NCBI GenBank assembly: GCA_964617355.1
Contig: CAZTXP010000078.1
Span: forward strand, 1 to 64,000
DNA length: 64,000 nt
Reading direction: 5' to 3'
From: CAZTDU01 sp964617355
GTDB lineage: Bacteria > Pseudomonadota > Gammaproteobacteria > Burkholderiales > SG8-39
The translations under genes and the position numbers were made by a program. Each line of letters begins with the position of its first letter. Within the stretch, counting starts at the first letter, position 1. Shown here piece by piece: positions 9,129 to 17,566 of this stretch. A model generated the notes under the pieces. That model did not search any database. It worked only from the letters and a program-made list of their open reading frames with translations, and was not told the origin of the DNA.

Positions 9129-10822
9129 GCGCGCTCGCGCCGGCCGCGATCCGCCCGGTGCGCGACCGCGACGACCTCGCGGTGCGCGGCCTGCTCGTCG
9201 CCTACGGCCTGTTCTTCCTGTTGGCGCTGGTGATGCCGGTGGGGATGATGCTGTGGCGCTCGCTGGGGGACGCCTCCGGCAACTTCGTCGGGCTCGCCAA
9301 CTTCAGCGCGTACTTCTCGTCTCCGGCGCTCGCCGGCTCGATCCTGAACAGCTTCGCGGTGGCGGGCGCGACCACCGTCATCGTGGTCGCGCTCGCCTTC
9401 GTCTACGCAACCGCGCTGACGCGCTCGCGCATGCCGCTGCGCAGCTTCTTCGCGGTGATGGCCTTCGTGCCGCTGTTGATGCCGGGCCTGCTGAAGGCCA
9501 TCTCGCTGGTCTACTGGTTCGGCAACCAGGGCGTGCTGAAGGGCGCGCTGATGGGCGCGAAGATCTACGGCCCGATCGGCATCGTCGCCGCCTCGGTGCT
9601 GTGGACCTTCCCGCACGCGGTGATGATCCTGTCGACCGCGATGCGGCTGTCCGACGCGCGACTGTACGAATCCGCCGAGGCGCTGAAGACCGGTCGCTGG
9701 AGGATCTTCCGCCACGTCACGCTGCCGGCGGTGCGGTACGGCCTGATGTCCACCGCGATCTTCGTCTTCGTCAGCGTGCTCACCGACTTCGGCATCCCGA
9801 AGGTGATCGGCGGCAGCTACAACGTGCTCGCCACCGACATCTACAAGGAGGTCGTCGGCCAGCAGAACTTCGCCATGGGCGCGGTGGTGTCGGTGGTGCT
9901 GCTGGTGCCGGCGGTGATCGCCTTCGTGCTCGACCGCGTGGTCGCGGGGCGGCAGGTGGCGCAGCTCTCGGCGCGCTCGGTGCCCTACGAACCCAAGCCC
10001 CGGCCGGCGTTCGATCGCGCGATGTTCGCCTACTGCGCGCTGGTCACGGTGGTGACGCTCGGCGTGGTCGGCATGGCGCAGTACGCCGCGGTGGTGAAGT
10101 TCTGGCCCTACAACCTGTCGTTCACGCTCGCGCACTACTCGTTCGACGTCGAGGGCGTGGGCTGGGACAACTTCGCCAATTCGCTCGCGCTCGCCACGCT
10201 CACCGCGACGGCCGGCACCGCGTTCGTCTTCGTCGGCGCATGGCTCGTCGAGAAGCCGCGCATCGACCACGCCGCGCGGCAGGCCCTGCACCTGGTGGCG
10301 CTCGCGCCGATGGCGATCCCGGGGCTGGTGCTCGGCCTCGGGTACCTGCTCTTCGTGAACCGGCCCGGCAACCCGTTCGGCTTCCTCTACGGCACGCTCG
10401 TGCTGCTCGCGATCGGCACCGTGGCGCACTACTACACGGTGGTGCACCTCACCGCGGTGACCGCGCTGAAGCAGATGGACCGCGAGTTCGAGTCGGTCGC
10501 CGCGTCCCTGAAGGCACCCGCGTGGCGCATGTTCCTGCGCGTGACGGTACCGGTGTGCGCGCCGGCGCTGCTCGACATCTGGATGTACCTGTTCCTCAAC
10601 TCGATGACCACGGTGTCGGCGGTGATCTTCCTCTACGGCATCCACACCAAGCTCGCGTCGATCGCGGTGATCCACCTCGACGAGGCCGGGCGCCTCGCCT
10701 CGGCCGCGGCGATGGGCATGCTGGTGGTCTACGCGTGCGTCGCGGTGCGCCTTGCGCACCTCTTCGTGTCGCGCTTCGTGCTCGGGCGCACGCAGCGCTG
10801 GCGCGGCGCGGCGCCGGCCTAG
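9125..10822 (+). CDS. ABC transporter permease, fused double-domain (PhnU2-like)
   Basis: 565 residues carrying two binding-protein-dependent permease domains in one chain, about 12 membrane spans in total. The first half spans about residues 20-290 and the second about 310-560. Each half has an EAA-type cytoplasmic loop (YESAEALKTGRWRIFRHVTLP; FESVAASLKAPAWRMFLRVTVP). The fused architecture is that of the putative aminoethylphosphonate permease family and of iron permeases. The GTG start overlaps the ATPase stop by 4 bp. It closes the operon; the next gene lies 4 bp away on the opposite strand with no terminator seen between them. Confidence 0.9.
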   Translation: MSALAPAAIRPVRDRDDLAVRGLLVAYGLFFLLALVMPVGMMLWRSLGDASGNFVGLANFSAYFSSPALAGSILNSFAVAGATTVIVVALAFVYATALTRSRMPLRSFFAVMAFVPLLMPGLLKAISLVYWFGNQGVLKGALMGAKIYGPIGIVAASVLWTFPHAVMILSTAMRLSDARLYESAEALKTGRWRIFRHVTLPAVRYGLMSTAIFVFVSVLTDFGIPKVIGGSYNVLATDIYKEVVGQQNFAMGAVVSVVLLVPAVIAFVLDRVVAGRQVAQLSARSVPYEPKPRPAFDRAMFAYCALVTVVTLGVVGMAQYAAVVKFWPYNLSFTLAHYSFDVEGVGWDNFANSLALATLTATAGTAFVFVGAWLVEKPRIDHAARQALHLVALAPMAIPGLVLGLGYLLFVNRPGNPFGFLYGTLVLLAIGTVAHYYTVVHLTAVTALKQMDREFESVAASLKAPAWRMFLRVTVPVCAPALLDIWMYLFLNSMTTVSAVIFLYGIHTKLASIAVIHLDEAGRLASAAAMGMLVVYACVAVRLAHLFVSRFVLGRTQRWRGAAPA

Positions 10823-10826
10823 CGTC

Positions 10827-11393
10827 TCAGCGCAGCCGCCAGTCGCCCGGTTCGCGCACGAAGGCTTCCTGCTCCGGCGTCTCGAGCGTGCCCGGCCGCG
10901 CGGCGCGCACGCGCCGGATCGCGTCGTCGCCCGCGATGCCGAAGGCGCCCAGCAGCAGCGCGGCGATCGTGCCGGTGCGTCCGAGGCCCGCGGCGCAATG
11001 GATGACGACCCGGCCACCGGCGTCGAGCGTGCCGACGATCTCGCTCCCGGTGCGCTGCCACGCGGCGAGCGATTCCGCCTGCGGCGCGCGCATGTCGGGG
11101 ATCGGCACGTGGTGCCACGCATAGGGTCGTCGCTTCACCGCGTCGGCGAAGCCGGGCACGCCGAGGCGTTCGAACTCCGGCGCCTCGACGAGCGACAGCA
11201 GCGCCGAGGCCTTCCATGCGGCGATGGCGTCGAGGTCGGCATCGAGGTCGCGCGCCCACGCGCGGCCGCGGCCGTCGACGCCGCGACGACCGGGCAGGTG
11301 GCACAAGCCGAGCGCGCCGCCGCCGGGCAGCGCGATCGCGTCGATGTGCAGCGGGCCGGAGGGGGCGGCCGGGGATGCTTCGTGCGTCGTCAT
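10827..11393 (-). CDS. Dual-specificity/tyrosine phosphatase-like protein
   Basis: 188 residues. The PTP-loop signature HCAAGLGRTG gives Cys133 as nucleophile and Arg139 for phosphate binding. A preceding Asp in VPIPD (Asp100) could be the general acid. There is no signal peptide, so it should be cytoplasmic. It resembles CDKN3/cyclin-dependent-kinase-inhibitor-type bacterial phosphatases; the substrate is unknown. Its ATG overlaps the stop of the upstream AraC gene (ATGA), so the two are translated together. Confidence 0.8.
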   Translation of the reverse strand: MTTHEASPAAPSGPLHIDAIALPGGGALGLCHLPGRRGVDGRGRAWARDLDADLDAIAAWKASALLSLVEAPEFERLGVPGFADAVKRRPYAWHHVPIPDMRAPQAESLAAWQRTGSEIVGTLDAGGRVVIHCAAGLGRTGTIAALLLGAFGIAGDDAIRRVRAARPGTLETPEQEAFVREPGDWRLR

Positions 11394-12208
11394 CCCCGCA
11401 TTGTCGCCGACGGGCGCGCGCCGAGCGCGGCCTTCGGCGCGACGCCGTAGTAGCGCCGGAACGCGTACGTGAAGTGGCTGTGGCTGCTGAAGCCGAGCTC
11501 GAAGGCAAGGTCGACGAGCCGGTCGCGATAGTCCGGCAGCCGCTCCAGTGCCGCCGCAAGGCGCAGTTGCGTGAGATGGCCGTGCAGCGACTCGCCGGTC
11601 GCGGCGCGGAACGCGCGGCACAGGCGGAATGGCGAAGTGCCGAGCTTCGCGGCGAGGGCTTCGAGCGTGACGCGCTCGCCGAACGAGCCGGCGAGCAGCA
11701 CCTGCGCGTCGGCGGCGAGCGCGATCGTCCGCCGGTCCGCGCGCGACGCCGCCTCGGGGCGCGTGCACAGGCGCAGCAGCTCCATCGCGAGGTCCTCGAC
11801 GTCCACCGGCTCGCCGCCTTCCACGGCCGCGAGCAATTCCCGGTGCGCGAGGTGGATCGCGGGCGTCCCGGCCATCGTCGCGCGCTCGAAGAGGCGGCTG
11901 CCGCGGCCGCCGCGCACCGCCTCGCGCAGCGTCGAGGCCTCGAACGCGAGCGAGGTGCAGCGGTCGCCGCCCGGCACCGGGTGGTCGACCATGTAGGGCT
12001 CGGCCGGATCGAAGAACACCACGCGTGTCGCGTCGGCGACGTGGCGGCCCATGCGGTCGCGGCGCACGAACGCTCCGCTGCGCACGAAGGCGAGCGTCGC
12101 CACCGGGCAGTGCTCCTCGTGGCGGCCGTTGCCGCAGCCGGCGCTGCAGGCGACGTCGTTCACGGTGACGAGCGGGCTGGCGTAGAGCGTGCGATAGGCG
12201 AGCGACAT
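11390..12208 (-). CDS. AraC-family transcriptional regulator
   Basis: 272 residues from the ATG at 12208, preferred over an upstream in-frame ATG that would run through the divergent control region. The N-terminal half carries a cysteine/histidine cluster (CSAGCGNGRHEEHC, about residues 18-31) and a cupin-like sensor region. The C-terminal 170-260 holds two helix-turn-helix motifs (LEALAAKLGTSPFRLCRAF and VDLAFELGFSSHSHFTYAFRRYYG). It is coupled by ATGA to the phosphatase gene and diverges from the VOC-protein gene. The effector is unknown. The Cys/His cluster could bind metal or sense redox state (inference). Confidence 0.88.
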   Translation of the reverse strand: MSLAYRTLYASPLVTVNDVACSAGCGNGRHEEHCPVATLAFVRSGAFVRRDRMGRHVADATRVVFFDPAEPYMVDHPVPGGDRCTSLAFEASTLREAVRGGRGSRLFERATMAGTPAIHLAHRELLAAVEGGEPVDVEDLAMELLRLCTRPEAASRADRRTIALAADAQVLLAGSFGERVTLEALAAKLGTSPFRLCRAFRAATGESLHGHLTQLRLAAALERLPDYRDRLVDLAFELGFSSHSHFTYAFRRYYGVAPKAALGARPSATMRG

Positions 12209-12252
12209 CGGTGGCCCTTTATAGCGCGGCGCCCGCGACGGCGCTATCGGAT

Positions 12253-12264
12253 TCCTGCGCAGGA
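12253..12264. promoter_or_regulatory. 12-bp perfect palindrome in the divergent AraC/VOC gap
   Basis: TCCTGCGCAGGA is a perfect inverted repeat midway between the AraC start (12208) and the VOC gene start (12328). A site for a dimeric regulator is possible. Nothing but symmetry and position supports this. Confidence 0.25.
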
Positions 12265-12327
12265 TCCCGACAGCGCGATGCGCGCACCGGCGCTGGAATG
12301 CGGGCTCCATCCACCGAAGGAGGTCCC

Positions 12328-12687
12328 ATGCTCGATCACGTTTCGCTCAGCGTCCCCGACCCGGTCCGCAGCCTCGCGTTCTACGCCGCCGCGCTCGCGC
12401 CGCTCGGCTACCGCGTGGTGTCCGAATACGACGGCGGCTTCGGCATCGGCCGGGAGGGCGGCTCGACGATCTGGGTGGCGAAGGGCCCGGCGCAGCAGCC
12501 GGTCGCGCACCTGGCGTTCCGCGCCGCGGGCCGCGCCGAGGTGCAGGCCTTCCACCGCGCGGCGCTCGCGGCCGGCGGTCGCGACCACGGCGCGCCGGGC
12601 CTGCGCGAGCACTACTCGCCGACCTACTACGCCGCCTTCGCGCTCGACCCGGACGGCAACAACGTCGAAGCCGTGTGCTTCAACTGA
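12328..12687 (+). CDS. VOC-family (glyoxalase/dioxygenase fold) protein
   Basis: 119 residues, the length of a single VOC module. It opens with MLDHVSLSVPDPVRSLAFY and ends with the typical FALDPDGNNVEAVCF strand. His4 and the C-terminal Glu are candidate metal ligands. AAGGAGG precedes the ATG by a few bases, a strong ribosome site. Followed immediately by a SRPBCC-fold gene (1 bp gap). The small-molecule substrate cannot be told. Confidence 0.85.
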   Translation: MLDHVSLSVPDPVRSLAFYAAALAPLGYRVVSEYDGGFGIGREGGSTIWVAKGPAQQPVAHLAFRAAGRAEVQAFHRAALAAGGRDHGAPGLREHYSPTYYAAFALDPDGNNVEAVCFN

Positions 12688-12688
12688 C

Positions 12689-13087
12689 ATGGCGACGATC
12701 CGCAGGGAGTTCGTGCTCGCCGTGCCGGCCGAGGCTTTCTGGGACGCGGTGCGCGACGTCGGGGCGGTGCACACGCGGCTCGCGCCGGGTTTCGTCGTCG
12801 ACTGCCACCTGAACGGCGAGGTGCGCGAACTGACGTTCGCCAACGGACTCGAGGCGATTGAACGCATCGTGTCGGTCGACGACGCCGAGCGGCGCCTTGC
12901 CTACGCGGTGGCCTCGCCTCGCATCGAGCACTATGCCGCGTCGTTGCAGGTGCTTCCGGACGGCGAAGGCTGCCGGGTGCTGTGGCAGATCGACGTCCTG
13001 CCCCATACCGCCGCCGGTCCGATCGGGCAGATGGCGGATGCGGGTGTCGCCGCGATGCGACAGGCGGTCGTCGGACAAAATGGCTAG
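12689..13087 (+). CDS. SRPBCC-family (START/polyketide cyclase-like) protein
   Basis: 132 residues. The start MATIRREFVLAVPAEAFWDAVRD and the later HYAASLQVLPDGEGCRVLWQIDVLP match the helix-grip fold of SRPBCC ligand-binding proteins. It begins 1 bp after the VOC stop, so the pair is probably cotranscribed. Cytoplasmic; ligand unknown. Its TAG stop is embedded in a GCTAGACT string that may be the -10 element of the next gene. Confidence 0.75.
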   Translation: MATIRREFVLAVPAEAFWDAVRDVGAVHTRLAPGFVVDCHLNGEVRELTFANGLEAIERIVSVDDAERRLAYAVASPRIEHYAASLQVLPDGEGCRVLWQIDVLPHTAAGPIGQMADAGVAAMRQAVVGQNG

Positions 13088-13090
13088 ACT
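13085..13090 (+). promoter_or_regulatory. Putative -10 element (TAGACT) of the PsiF-repeat gene
   Basis: TAGACT in the context GCTAGACT, 44 bp before the ATG at 13135. It overlaps the stop codon of the SRPBCC gene. It is identical to the elements at 3642, 33522 (minus) and 38527. No convincing -35 is seen. Confidence 0.35.
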
Positions 13091-13134
13091 TCCCTTCCGC
13101 AGGAACCGATCACCACGACCAGGGAGACGACACC

Positions 13135-13521
13135 ATGAAGGCACTGATTGCGATGCTGTGCGGCGCGATGCTTGCGCTCGTGCCGGCGGCCCACGCGCAG
13201 GACAAGGGCAAGGGCGACGAGAAGAAGGCCGAGGCGGCGAAGAAGGCGGAGGAGAAGAAGGCCGAGAAGGCGGAGGCGAAGAAGAAGGAGCCTTCCGAGG
13301 CGCAGAAGAAGCAGCAGCAGCGGATGGCCGACTGCAACGACAAGGCCGGCGACAAGAAGGGCGACGACCGCAAGAAGTTCATGAGCTCGTGCCTGAAGGG
13401 CGAGGAGCCCGGCAAGATGTCGCAGCAGGACAAGATGAAGAAGTGCAACGCGGACGCCGGCAAGAAGGACCTGAAGGGCGACGACCGCAAGAAATTCATG
13501 AGCGAGTGCCTGAAGGGCTGA
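13135..13521 (+). CDS. PsiF-repeat periplasmic protein, lysine/alanine-rich
   Basis: 128 residues. Signal peptide with cleavage near AHA-QD (residue 22), then a highly charged Lys/Glu/Ala segment (about 23-60, probably one long helix). Two PsiF repeats follow, each with the pattern MxxCN...GDDRKKFMxxCLKG, so each repeat has two cysteines that may pair. PsiF of E. coli is a phosphate-starvation-induced protein of unknown function. No Pho box was identified here. A strong terminator follows, so the gene ends its transcript. Confidence 0.85.
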   Translation: MKALIAMLCGAMLALVPAAHAQDKGKGDEKKAEAAKKAEEKKAEKAEAKKKEPSEAQKKQQQRMADCNDKAGDKKGDDRKKFMSSCLKGEEPGKMSQQDKMKKCNADAGKKDLKGDDRKKFMSECLKG

Positions 13522-13548
13522 GCGACCTTCAACGCAGGACCCCCGGGA

Positions 13549-13585
13549 GGGGCGCGGCCGCGAGGCCGCGCCCCTTTCATTTTTG
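13549..13585 (+). terminator. Rho-independent terminator after the PsiF-repeat gene
   Basis: A perfect 11-bp GC stem (13549-13559 with 13564-13574), a GCGA tetraloop, then TTTCATTTTT. It lies 28 bp after the stop codon. This is the clearest intrinsic terminator in the window. Confidence 0.9.
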
Positions 13586-13626
13586 CTTAATCTTCGGCCG
13601 GCGCGGCCGTTAACCCCCTTGGGAAC

Positions 13627-15801
13627 ATGGGACACGCCGACCTTTCGGCGGCCGAGGCGCCGCTCGTCCACGCTTTGCAGCTCAGCCCGAGCGGCCTGCT
13701 GCTGGTGATCGACCCCGCGCGCCTGCGCATCGTCGGCGCCAGCGCGAACGCCGACGAGCAGGTCTGGATCCCCGCCGCCGACTTCCTCGGCCGCGACCTG
13801 CGCGAGTTCTTCGACGAAGCCTCGGTGGACCAGCTGCAGTCGCTGCTGTCGGTGCTGGATGCCACGAGCCCGCGCGCGCGGCGCTTCGCCCGCCTCACGC
13901 TGCGCCACGGCCAGTTCTCGCTCGAGGCGGTGAAGGCCGTGGTGTACCTCGGAGGCGAGTGCCTGTGCATCGAGCTCGAGGTGCAGTCCTCGCGCCGGAT
14001 CTCGGAATGGACCCTGTCGATCGGCTTCCTGGACCTCGCCAACGCGATTGCCGCGTACCTCGGCGACGTCGAGGCGCTGCCGGCGACCGTCTGTGGCGCG
14101 CTGCGCGAGGTGACCGGGTTCGAGGACGTCTGCTACTGGGCGATCGACGCAGGCGGGGCGGCGGCCTGCGTGATGCACGCAGGCTCCGGCTCGTGCTGCC
14201 CCGGCGAAGGCATGGTCCTGCCGCCGGCGCTGCGCGAAGCGCTGCTGTTGAACCGTTTCGCGGCGATCGGCGACGCCTCCAGCGGCACCGTGTCGCTGGT
14301 GCAACTGCCCGAGGCGGTGCGCATCCCGGTCGACTACGCGCTGTCGCACCTGCGCGAGTTCGACCCTGCCCGGCGCGAGGCGCTGCGTGCACGCGGCGTC
14401 GCCGCCGAGGCGATCTTCGGCGTCGTGCGCAAGGGGCTGCTGGTGGGCGCCTTCATCGCCACGCACCCGTCGCCGCGCCACCTGAGCTATGCCGAGCTGT
14501 CGCTGTGCCAGACGCTGGTCGAGATCTTCCGCAACCGCACCAAGGCATTGCGCCAGGCGGAAGACATCGCCATGCGGCGCGACAAGGACGAGGTGCTGCA
14601 CGCGCTTTTCGAGTCCTCGGGCGAAATCGCGTTCGATCCCGCCACGTTCGCCGCCCGCAACCACGCGGACATCGCGTGGCTGCTGCGCGCCGACGACTTC
14701 GTCTGCCGCCTCGACGGCCACGTCTACCACGGGCGCACGCTGCCCGCCGCGGACGCGCTGGAGTTGCTCGAGCACGCCGGCATGCAGCTCTGGGGCGCGC
14801 GCGCCTACGCCACGCACGCGCTCGACGCGGACGCGCCGGACCTGCGCTGCGCCGCCGAGGTGCGCTCGGTCTACGCGCTGGCGCTCGACGAGCACGCCGA
14901 CAACGTCTTCGCGTGGCTGCGCGGCGACGCGGACGTCGCGCCGGGCCTGCCGGCGCCCGCGTGGACCGACGTCGAGCGCGACGTCGCCGCCGAGTTCGCG
15001 CACGGCGTGGCCCAGGCGCTGGCCGCGTACCTGCAAGCGCAGGCGCGACGCACGGCCGAGACCGCCAACCGCATGAAGAGCGAGTTCCTCGCCAACATCA
15101 GCCACGAACTGCGCTCGCCGATGCACTCGATCATCGGCCTCTCCGACGCGCTTGCCGAGAAGAGCGCCACGCTGCCGCCGGAGCGCATCCGCCTCTTCGC
15201 CGAGACCATCCGCGCGAGCGGCGAGCGGCTGCTCGCGCTGATCAACGACCTGCTCGACCTCTCCAAGCTCGAGGCGGGCAAGATGAGCTTCGAGTTCGCG
15301 GCCGCCGAGGCCGGCGCCATCGTCGACCTTGCCGTGCGCGAGACCGCCGCGATGGCGGCGAAGCGCTCGGTGTCGCTGCGCGTCGAGCACGGCGCCGCGG
15401 GCCGCCAGGTCCGCGTCGACCGCAACCGGGTGGTGCAGGTGCTGATCAACCTGCTGTCGAACGCGATCAAGTTCAGCCCCGAGGGCGCCGAGGTGGTGGT
15501 GCGCTGCGCGGACGACGCCGACGGCGACGCGCCGGCAGTGCTGCTCGAGGTCGCGGACCGCGGCATCGGCATCCCGGATGGCGAGGTCGAGTCGATCTTC
15601 GAGAAGTTCATCCAGAGCAGCCGCAGCAAGACCGGGGCCGGCGGCACCGGTCTCGGGCTGTCCATCTGCCGCGAGATCGTCGCCGCCCACGGCGGCCGCA
15701 TCTGGGCGCGCAACAACCCCGGCGGCGGCTCGACGTTCGCGCTGCGCCTCCCCGCCGCCGCCGCGGCGCCCGCATCGACCGACCCTGGAGAGCAGCCATG
15801 A
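13627..15801 (+). CDS. Phytochrome-like sensor histidine kinase without a visible chromophore site
   Basis: 724 residues, cytoplasmic. Order: PAS-2-like domain (about 12-125), GAF domain (about 140-300), PHY-like domain (about 310-455), HisKA with SHELRSP (His493), ATPase domain with NLLSNAIKFS and GGTGLGLSIC. This is the bacteriophytochrome photosensory layout. However, the N terminus has no cysteine where bacteriophytochromes attach biliverdin, and the GAF region lacks the DIP motif and the conserved His of RxxSPxH, having PVDYA and LREFDPAR there instead. It may therefore sense something other than light, or bind bilin non-covalently. Its TGA overlaps the ATG of the receiver-ATPase gene. 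GGGA before the ATG is a weak ribosome site. Confidence 0.85.
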   Translation: MGHADLSAAEAPLVHALQLSPSGLLLVIDPARLRIVGASANADEQVWIPAADFLGRDLREFFDEASVDQLQSLLSVLDATSPRARRFARLTLRHGQFSLEAVKAVVYLGGECLCIELEVQSSRRISEWTLSIGFLDLANAIAAYLGDVEALPATVCGALREVTGFEDVCYWAIDAGGAAACVMHAGSGSCCPGEGMVLPPALREALLLNRFAAIGDASSGTVSLVQLPEAVRIPVDYALSHLREFDPARREALRARGVAAEAIFGVVRKGLLVGAFIATHPSPRHLSYAELSLCQTLVEIFRNRTKALRQAEDIAMRRDKDEVLHALFESSGEIAFDPATFAARNHADIAWLLRADDFVCRLDGHVYHGRTLPAADALELLEHAGMQLWGARAYATHALDADAPDLRCAAEVRSVYALALDEHADNVFAWLRGDADVAPGLPAPAWTDVERDVAAEFAHGVAQALAAYLQAQARRTAETANRMKSEFLANISHELRSPMHSIIGLSDALAEKSATLPPERIRLFAETIRASGERLLALINDLLDLSKLEAGKMSFEFAAAEAGAIVDLAVRETAAMAAKRSVSLRVEHGAAGRQVRVDRNRVVQVLINLLSNAIKFSPEGAEVVVRCADDADGDAPAVLLEVADRGIGIPDGEVESIFEKFIQSSRSKTGAGGTGLGLSICREIVAAHGGRIWARNNPGGGSTFALRLPAAAAAPASTDPGEQP

Positions 15802-16685
15802 CCTATCGCGTCCTCGCCATCGACGACGAGCCCGCCAACCTGCTGATGATCGAGGAGTACCTCTCGGGCGGCCACTACGCGGTCACCACGCATCCGAGCG
15901 CGGAGGACGGCCTCGCCGCGCTGCGCGCCGGCGAGCGCTACGACGCGATCCTGCTCGACCGGATGATGCCGGGCATGGGCGGCATCGGCTTCATGCGCGA
16001 GATCGCGCGCGCAGAGGAGTGGAAGGGCATCCCGGTGATCATGCAGACCGCGGCGGCGTCGCCGGCGGAGGTCTCCGAGGGGCTCGCGGCCGGCGTCTAC
16101 TACTACCTCACCAAGCCCTACAAGAAGTCGACGCTGCTGCCGATCCTGGAGCGCGCGCTGCGCGACACGGGGTTCCGCTCGCAGGTCGAGGAGAGGGCGG
16201 CGCGCACGCGCGACGCGCTCGCGAACCTGCGCAGCGGCCGCTTCGCGTTCCGCACGCTGGAGGACGTCGACAACGTCTCGTCGCTCGTAGGCTCCGCGTT
16301 CGCCGACCCGGTCGGCCCGACGCTCGCGCTGCGCGAACTGATGCTGAACGCGGTCGAGCACGGGAACCTAGGCGTCACCTACGACGAGAAATCGGCGCTC
16401 AATGCGCGCGGCGAATGGGAGGCCGAGCTGCGCCGCCGCCTCGTGCAGCCGGGCCTGCGCGAGCGCGAGGCGAGCCTCGCGTTCGCGCGCGACGACGGCG
16501 GCATCGAGATCGCGATCGAGGACTGCGGCCCGGGGTTCGACTGGCAGCGCTACCTCGAGATCGACCCGTCGCGCGCGTTCGACAGCCACGGCCGCGGCAT
16601 CGCCATCGCGCGCACTGTCGCCTTCGACGAGGTCGCCTACGTGGCGCCGGGCAACCGGGTGGTCTGCCGCAAGCGGTTCGGCTGA
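15798..16685 (+). CDS. Response regulator with C-terminal HATPase (anti-sigma-like) domain
   Basis: 295 residues. The receiver domain (1-125) has the acidic pair IDDEP, phospho-acceptor Asp54 in LLDRMMPG and the lysine in TKPYK. A linker leads to an ATP-binding domain (about 150-295) with ALRELMLNAVEHGN and a G-box region IEDCGPGFDW, resembling RsbW-type anti-sigma kinases or phosphorylation-controlled ATPases. No His-box is visible, so it is probably not a histidine kinase. ATGA overlap with the phytochrome-like kinase makes that kinase the likely phosphodonor. The output may be kinase or partner-switch control (inference). Confidence 0.85.
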   Translation: MTYRVLAIDDEPANLLMIEEYLSGGHYAVTTHPSAEDGLAALRAGERYDAILLDRMMPGMGGIGFMREIARAEEWKGIPVIMQTAAASPAEVSEGLAAGVYYYLTKPYKKSTLLPILERALRDTGFRSQVEERAARTRDALANLRSGRFAFRTLEDVDNVSSLVGSAFADPVGPTLALRELMLNAVEHGNLGVTYDEKSALNARGEWEAELRRRLVQPGLREREASLAFARDDGGIEIAIEDCGPGFDWQRYLEIDPSRAFDSHGRGIAIARTVAFDEVAYVAPGNRVVCRKRFG

Positions 16686-16786
16686 GGCCGGGCGGCGCCC
16701 GTTCGCATCGCGGGTTGCCCGGGACGCGGCCGGTGCCGTAGCATCGTGCTCGTCCCAGGCCAGTTGCGAGCGCGAGGAGGGCGCGA

Positions 16787-17566
16787 GTGGCGGCAGACCC
16801 TTCCGTTCGCTATCGCACCGCCACGCTCGTTTCCGTCGGCCTCGCGCTCGCCGCGTGGCTCGCCGCGAGCTTCGCCGGGCTGCTCGACCCGAACAAGCTG
16901 CCGCCGGTGCAGGCGCTCGCCGAGGCCGTCGGCGACCTCGTGCAGAACGGCTATTCGGGGCGCTCGTTCTGGGCGCAGGTCGGCGCGTCCATGGGGCGCG
17001 CGCTCGCCGGGTTCGTGCTCGCGGTGGCCGTGGGCGTGCCGGTGGGCATCTTCATCGGCTCGAGCCGGATGTTCGACGCGATCGTCTCGCCGTACCTCAC
17101 GTTCCTCAGGCCGATCCCGCCGATCGCGCTGGTGCCGCTCTTCACCTTCTACTTCGGCATCGGCGAGCTGTCGAAGGTCGCGCTGATCTTCCTCACCGCG
17201 TTCCTGTACATGGTGGTGAACACCGCCTCCGGCGTACGCGCGGTGCCGCAGGACCTGCTGCTCGCGTCGCGCTCTCTGGGGCTGTCGTCGCGGCAGATCT
17301 TCCTGCACGTCACCATCCCCGCCGCCTCGGCGTCGATCCTCACCGGCATGCGCGTGTCGATGACGCTGTCGTGGGCGCTGGTGGTGGCGGCCGAGCTGAT
17401 CGCCGCGCAAGTCGGGCTCGGCTTCCTGATCACGGACGCGACCACGTTCTACCGCATCCCGTACGTCTACGTCGGCATCGTCACCATCGGCCTGATCGGC
17501 CTCGCGCTCGAAGGCGGGCTGCTGTTCGCCGAGCGGCGGTTGCTGCACTGGCGAGGCCGACAATGA
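16787..17566 (+). CDS. ABC transporter permease (SsuC/TauC type)
   Basis: 259 residues from the GTG at 16787, chosen because GAGGAGG at 16774-16780 is ideally placed. About six membrane spans. The EAA loop is present as ASRSLGLSSRQIFLHVTIPAA. This family imports sulfonates, nitrate, taurine, pyrimidine precursors or aromatic acids, so the substrate is not specified by the fold. It is the first gene of a permease-ATPase-binding protein operon. Its TGA is overlapped by the first of two 8-codon mini-ORFs that lead to the ATPase gene. Confidence 0.9.
   Translation: MAADPSVRYRTATLVSVGLALAAWLAASFAGLLDPNKLPPVQALAEAVGDLVQNGYSGRSFWAQVGASMGRALAGFVLAVAVGVPVGIFIGSSRMFDAIVSPYLTFLRPIPPIALVPLFTFYFGIGELSKVALIFLTAFLYMVVNTASGVRAVPQDLLLASRSLGLSSRQIFLHVTIPAASASILTGMRVSMTLSWALVVAAELIAAQVGLGFLITDATTFYRIPYVYVGIVTIGLIGLALEGGLLFAERRLLHWRGRQ

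Noticed and set aside
13084..15690. Minus-strand 868-codon open frame opposite the PsiF-repeat and phytochrome-like genes
   Set aside because: His/Arg/Leu-rich with no domain, covers an intrinsic terminator and two good plus-strand genes; a GC-rich shadow.
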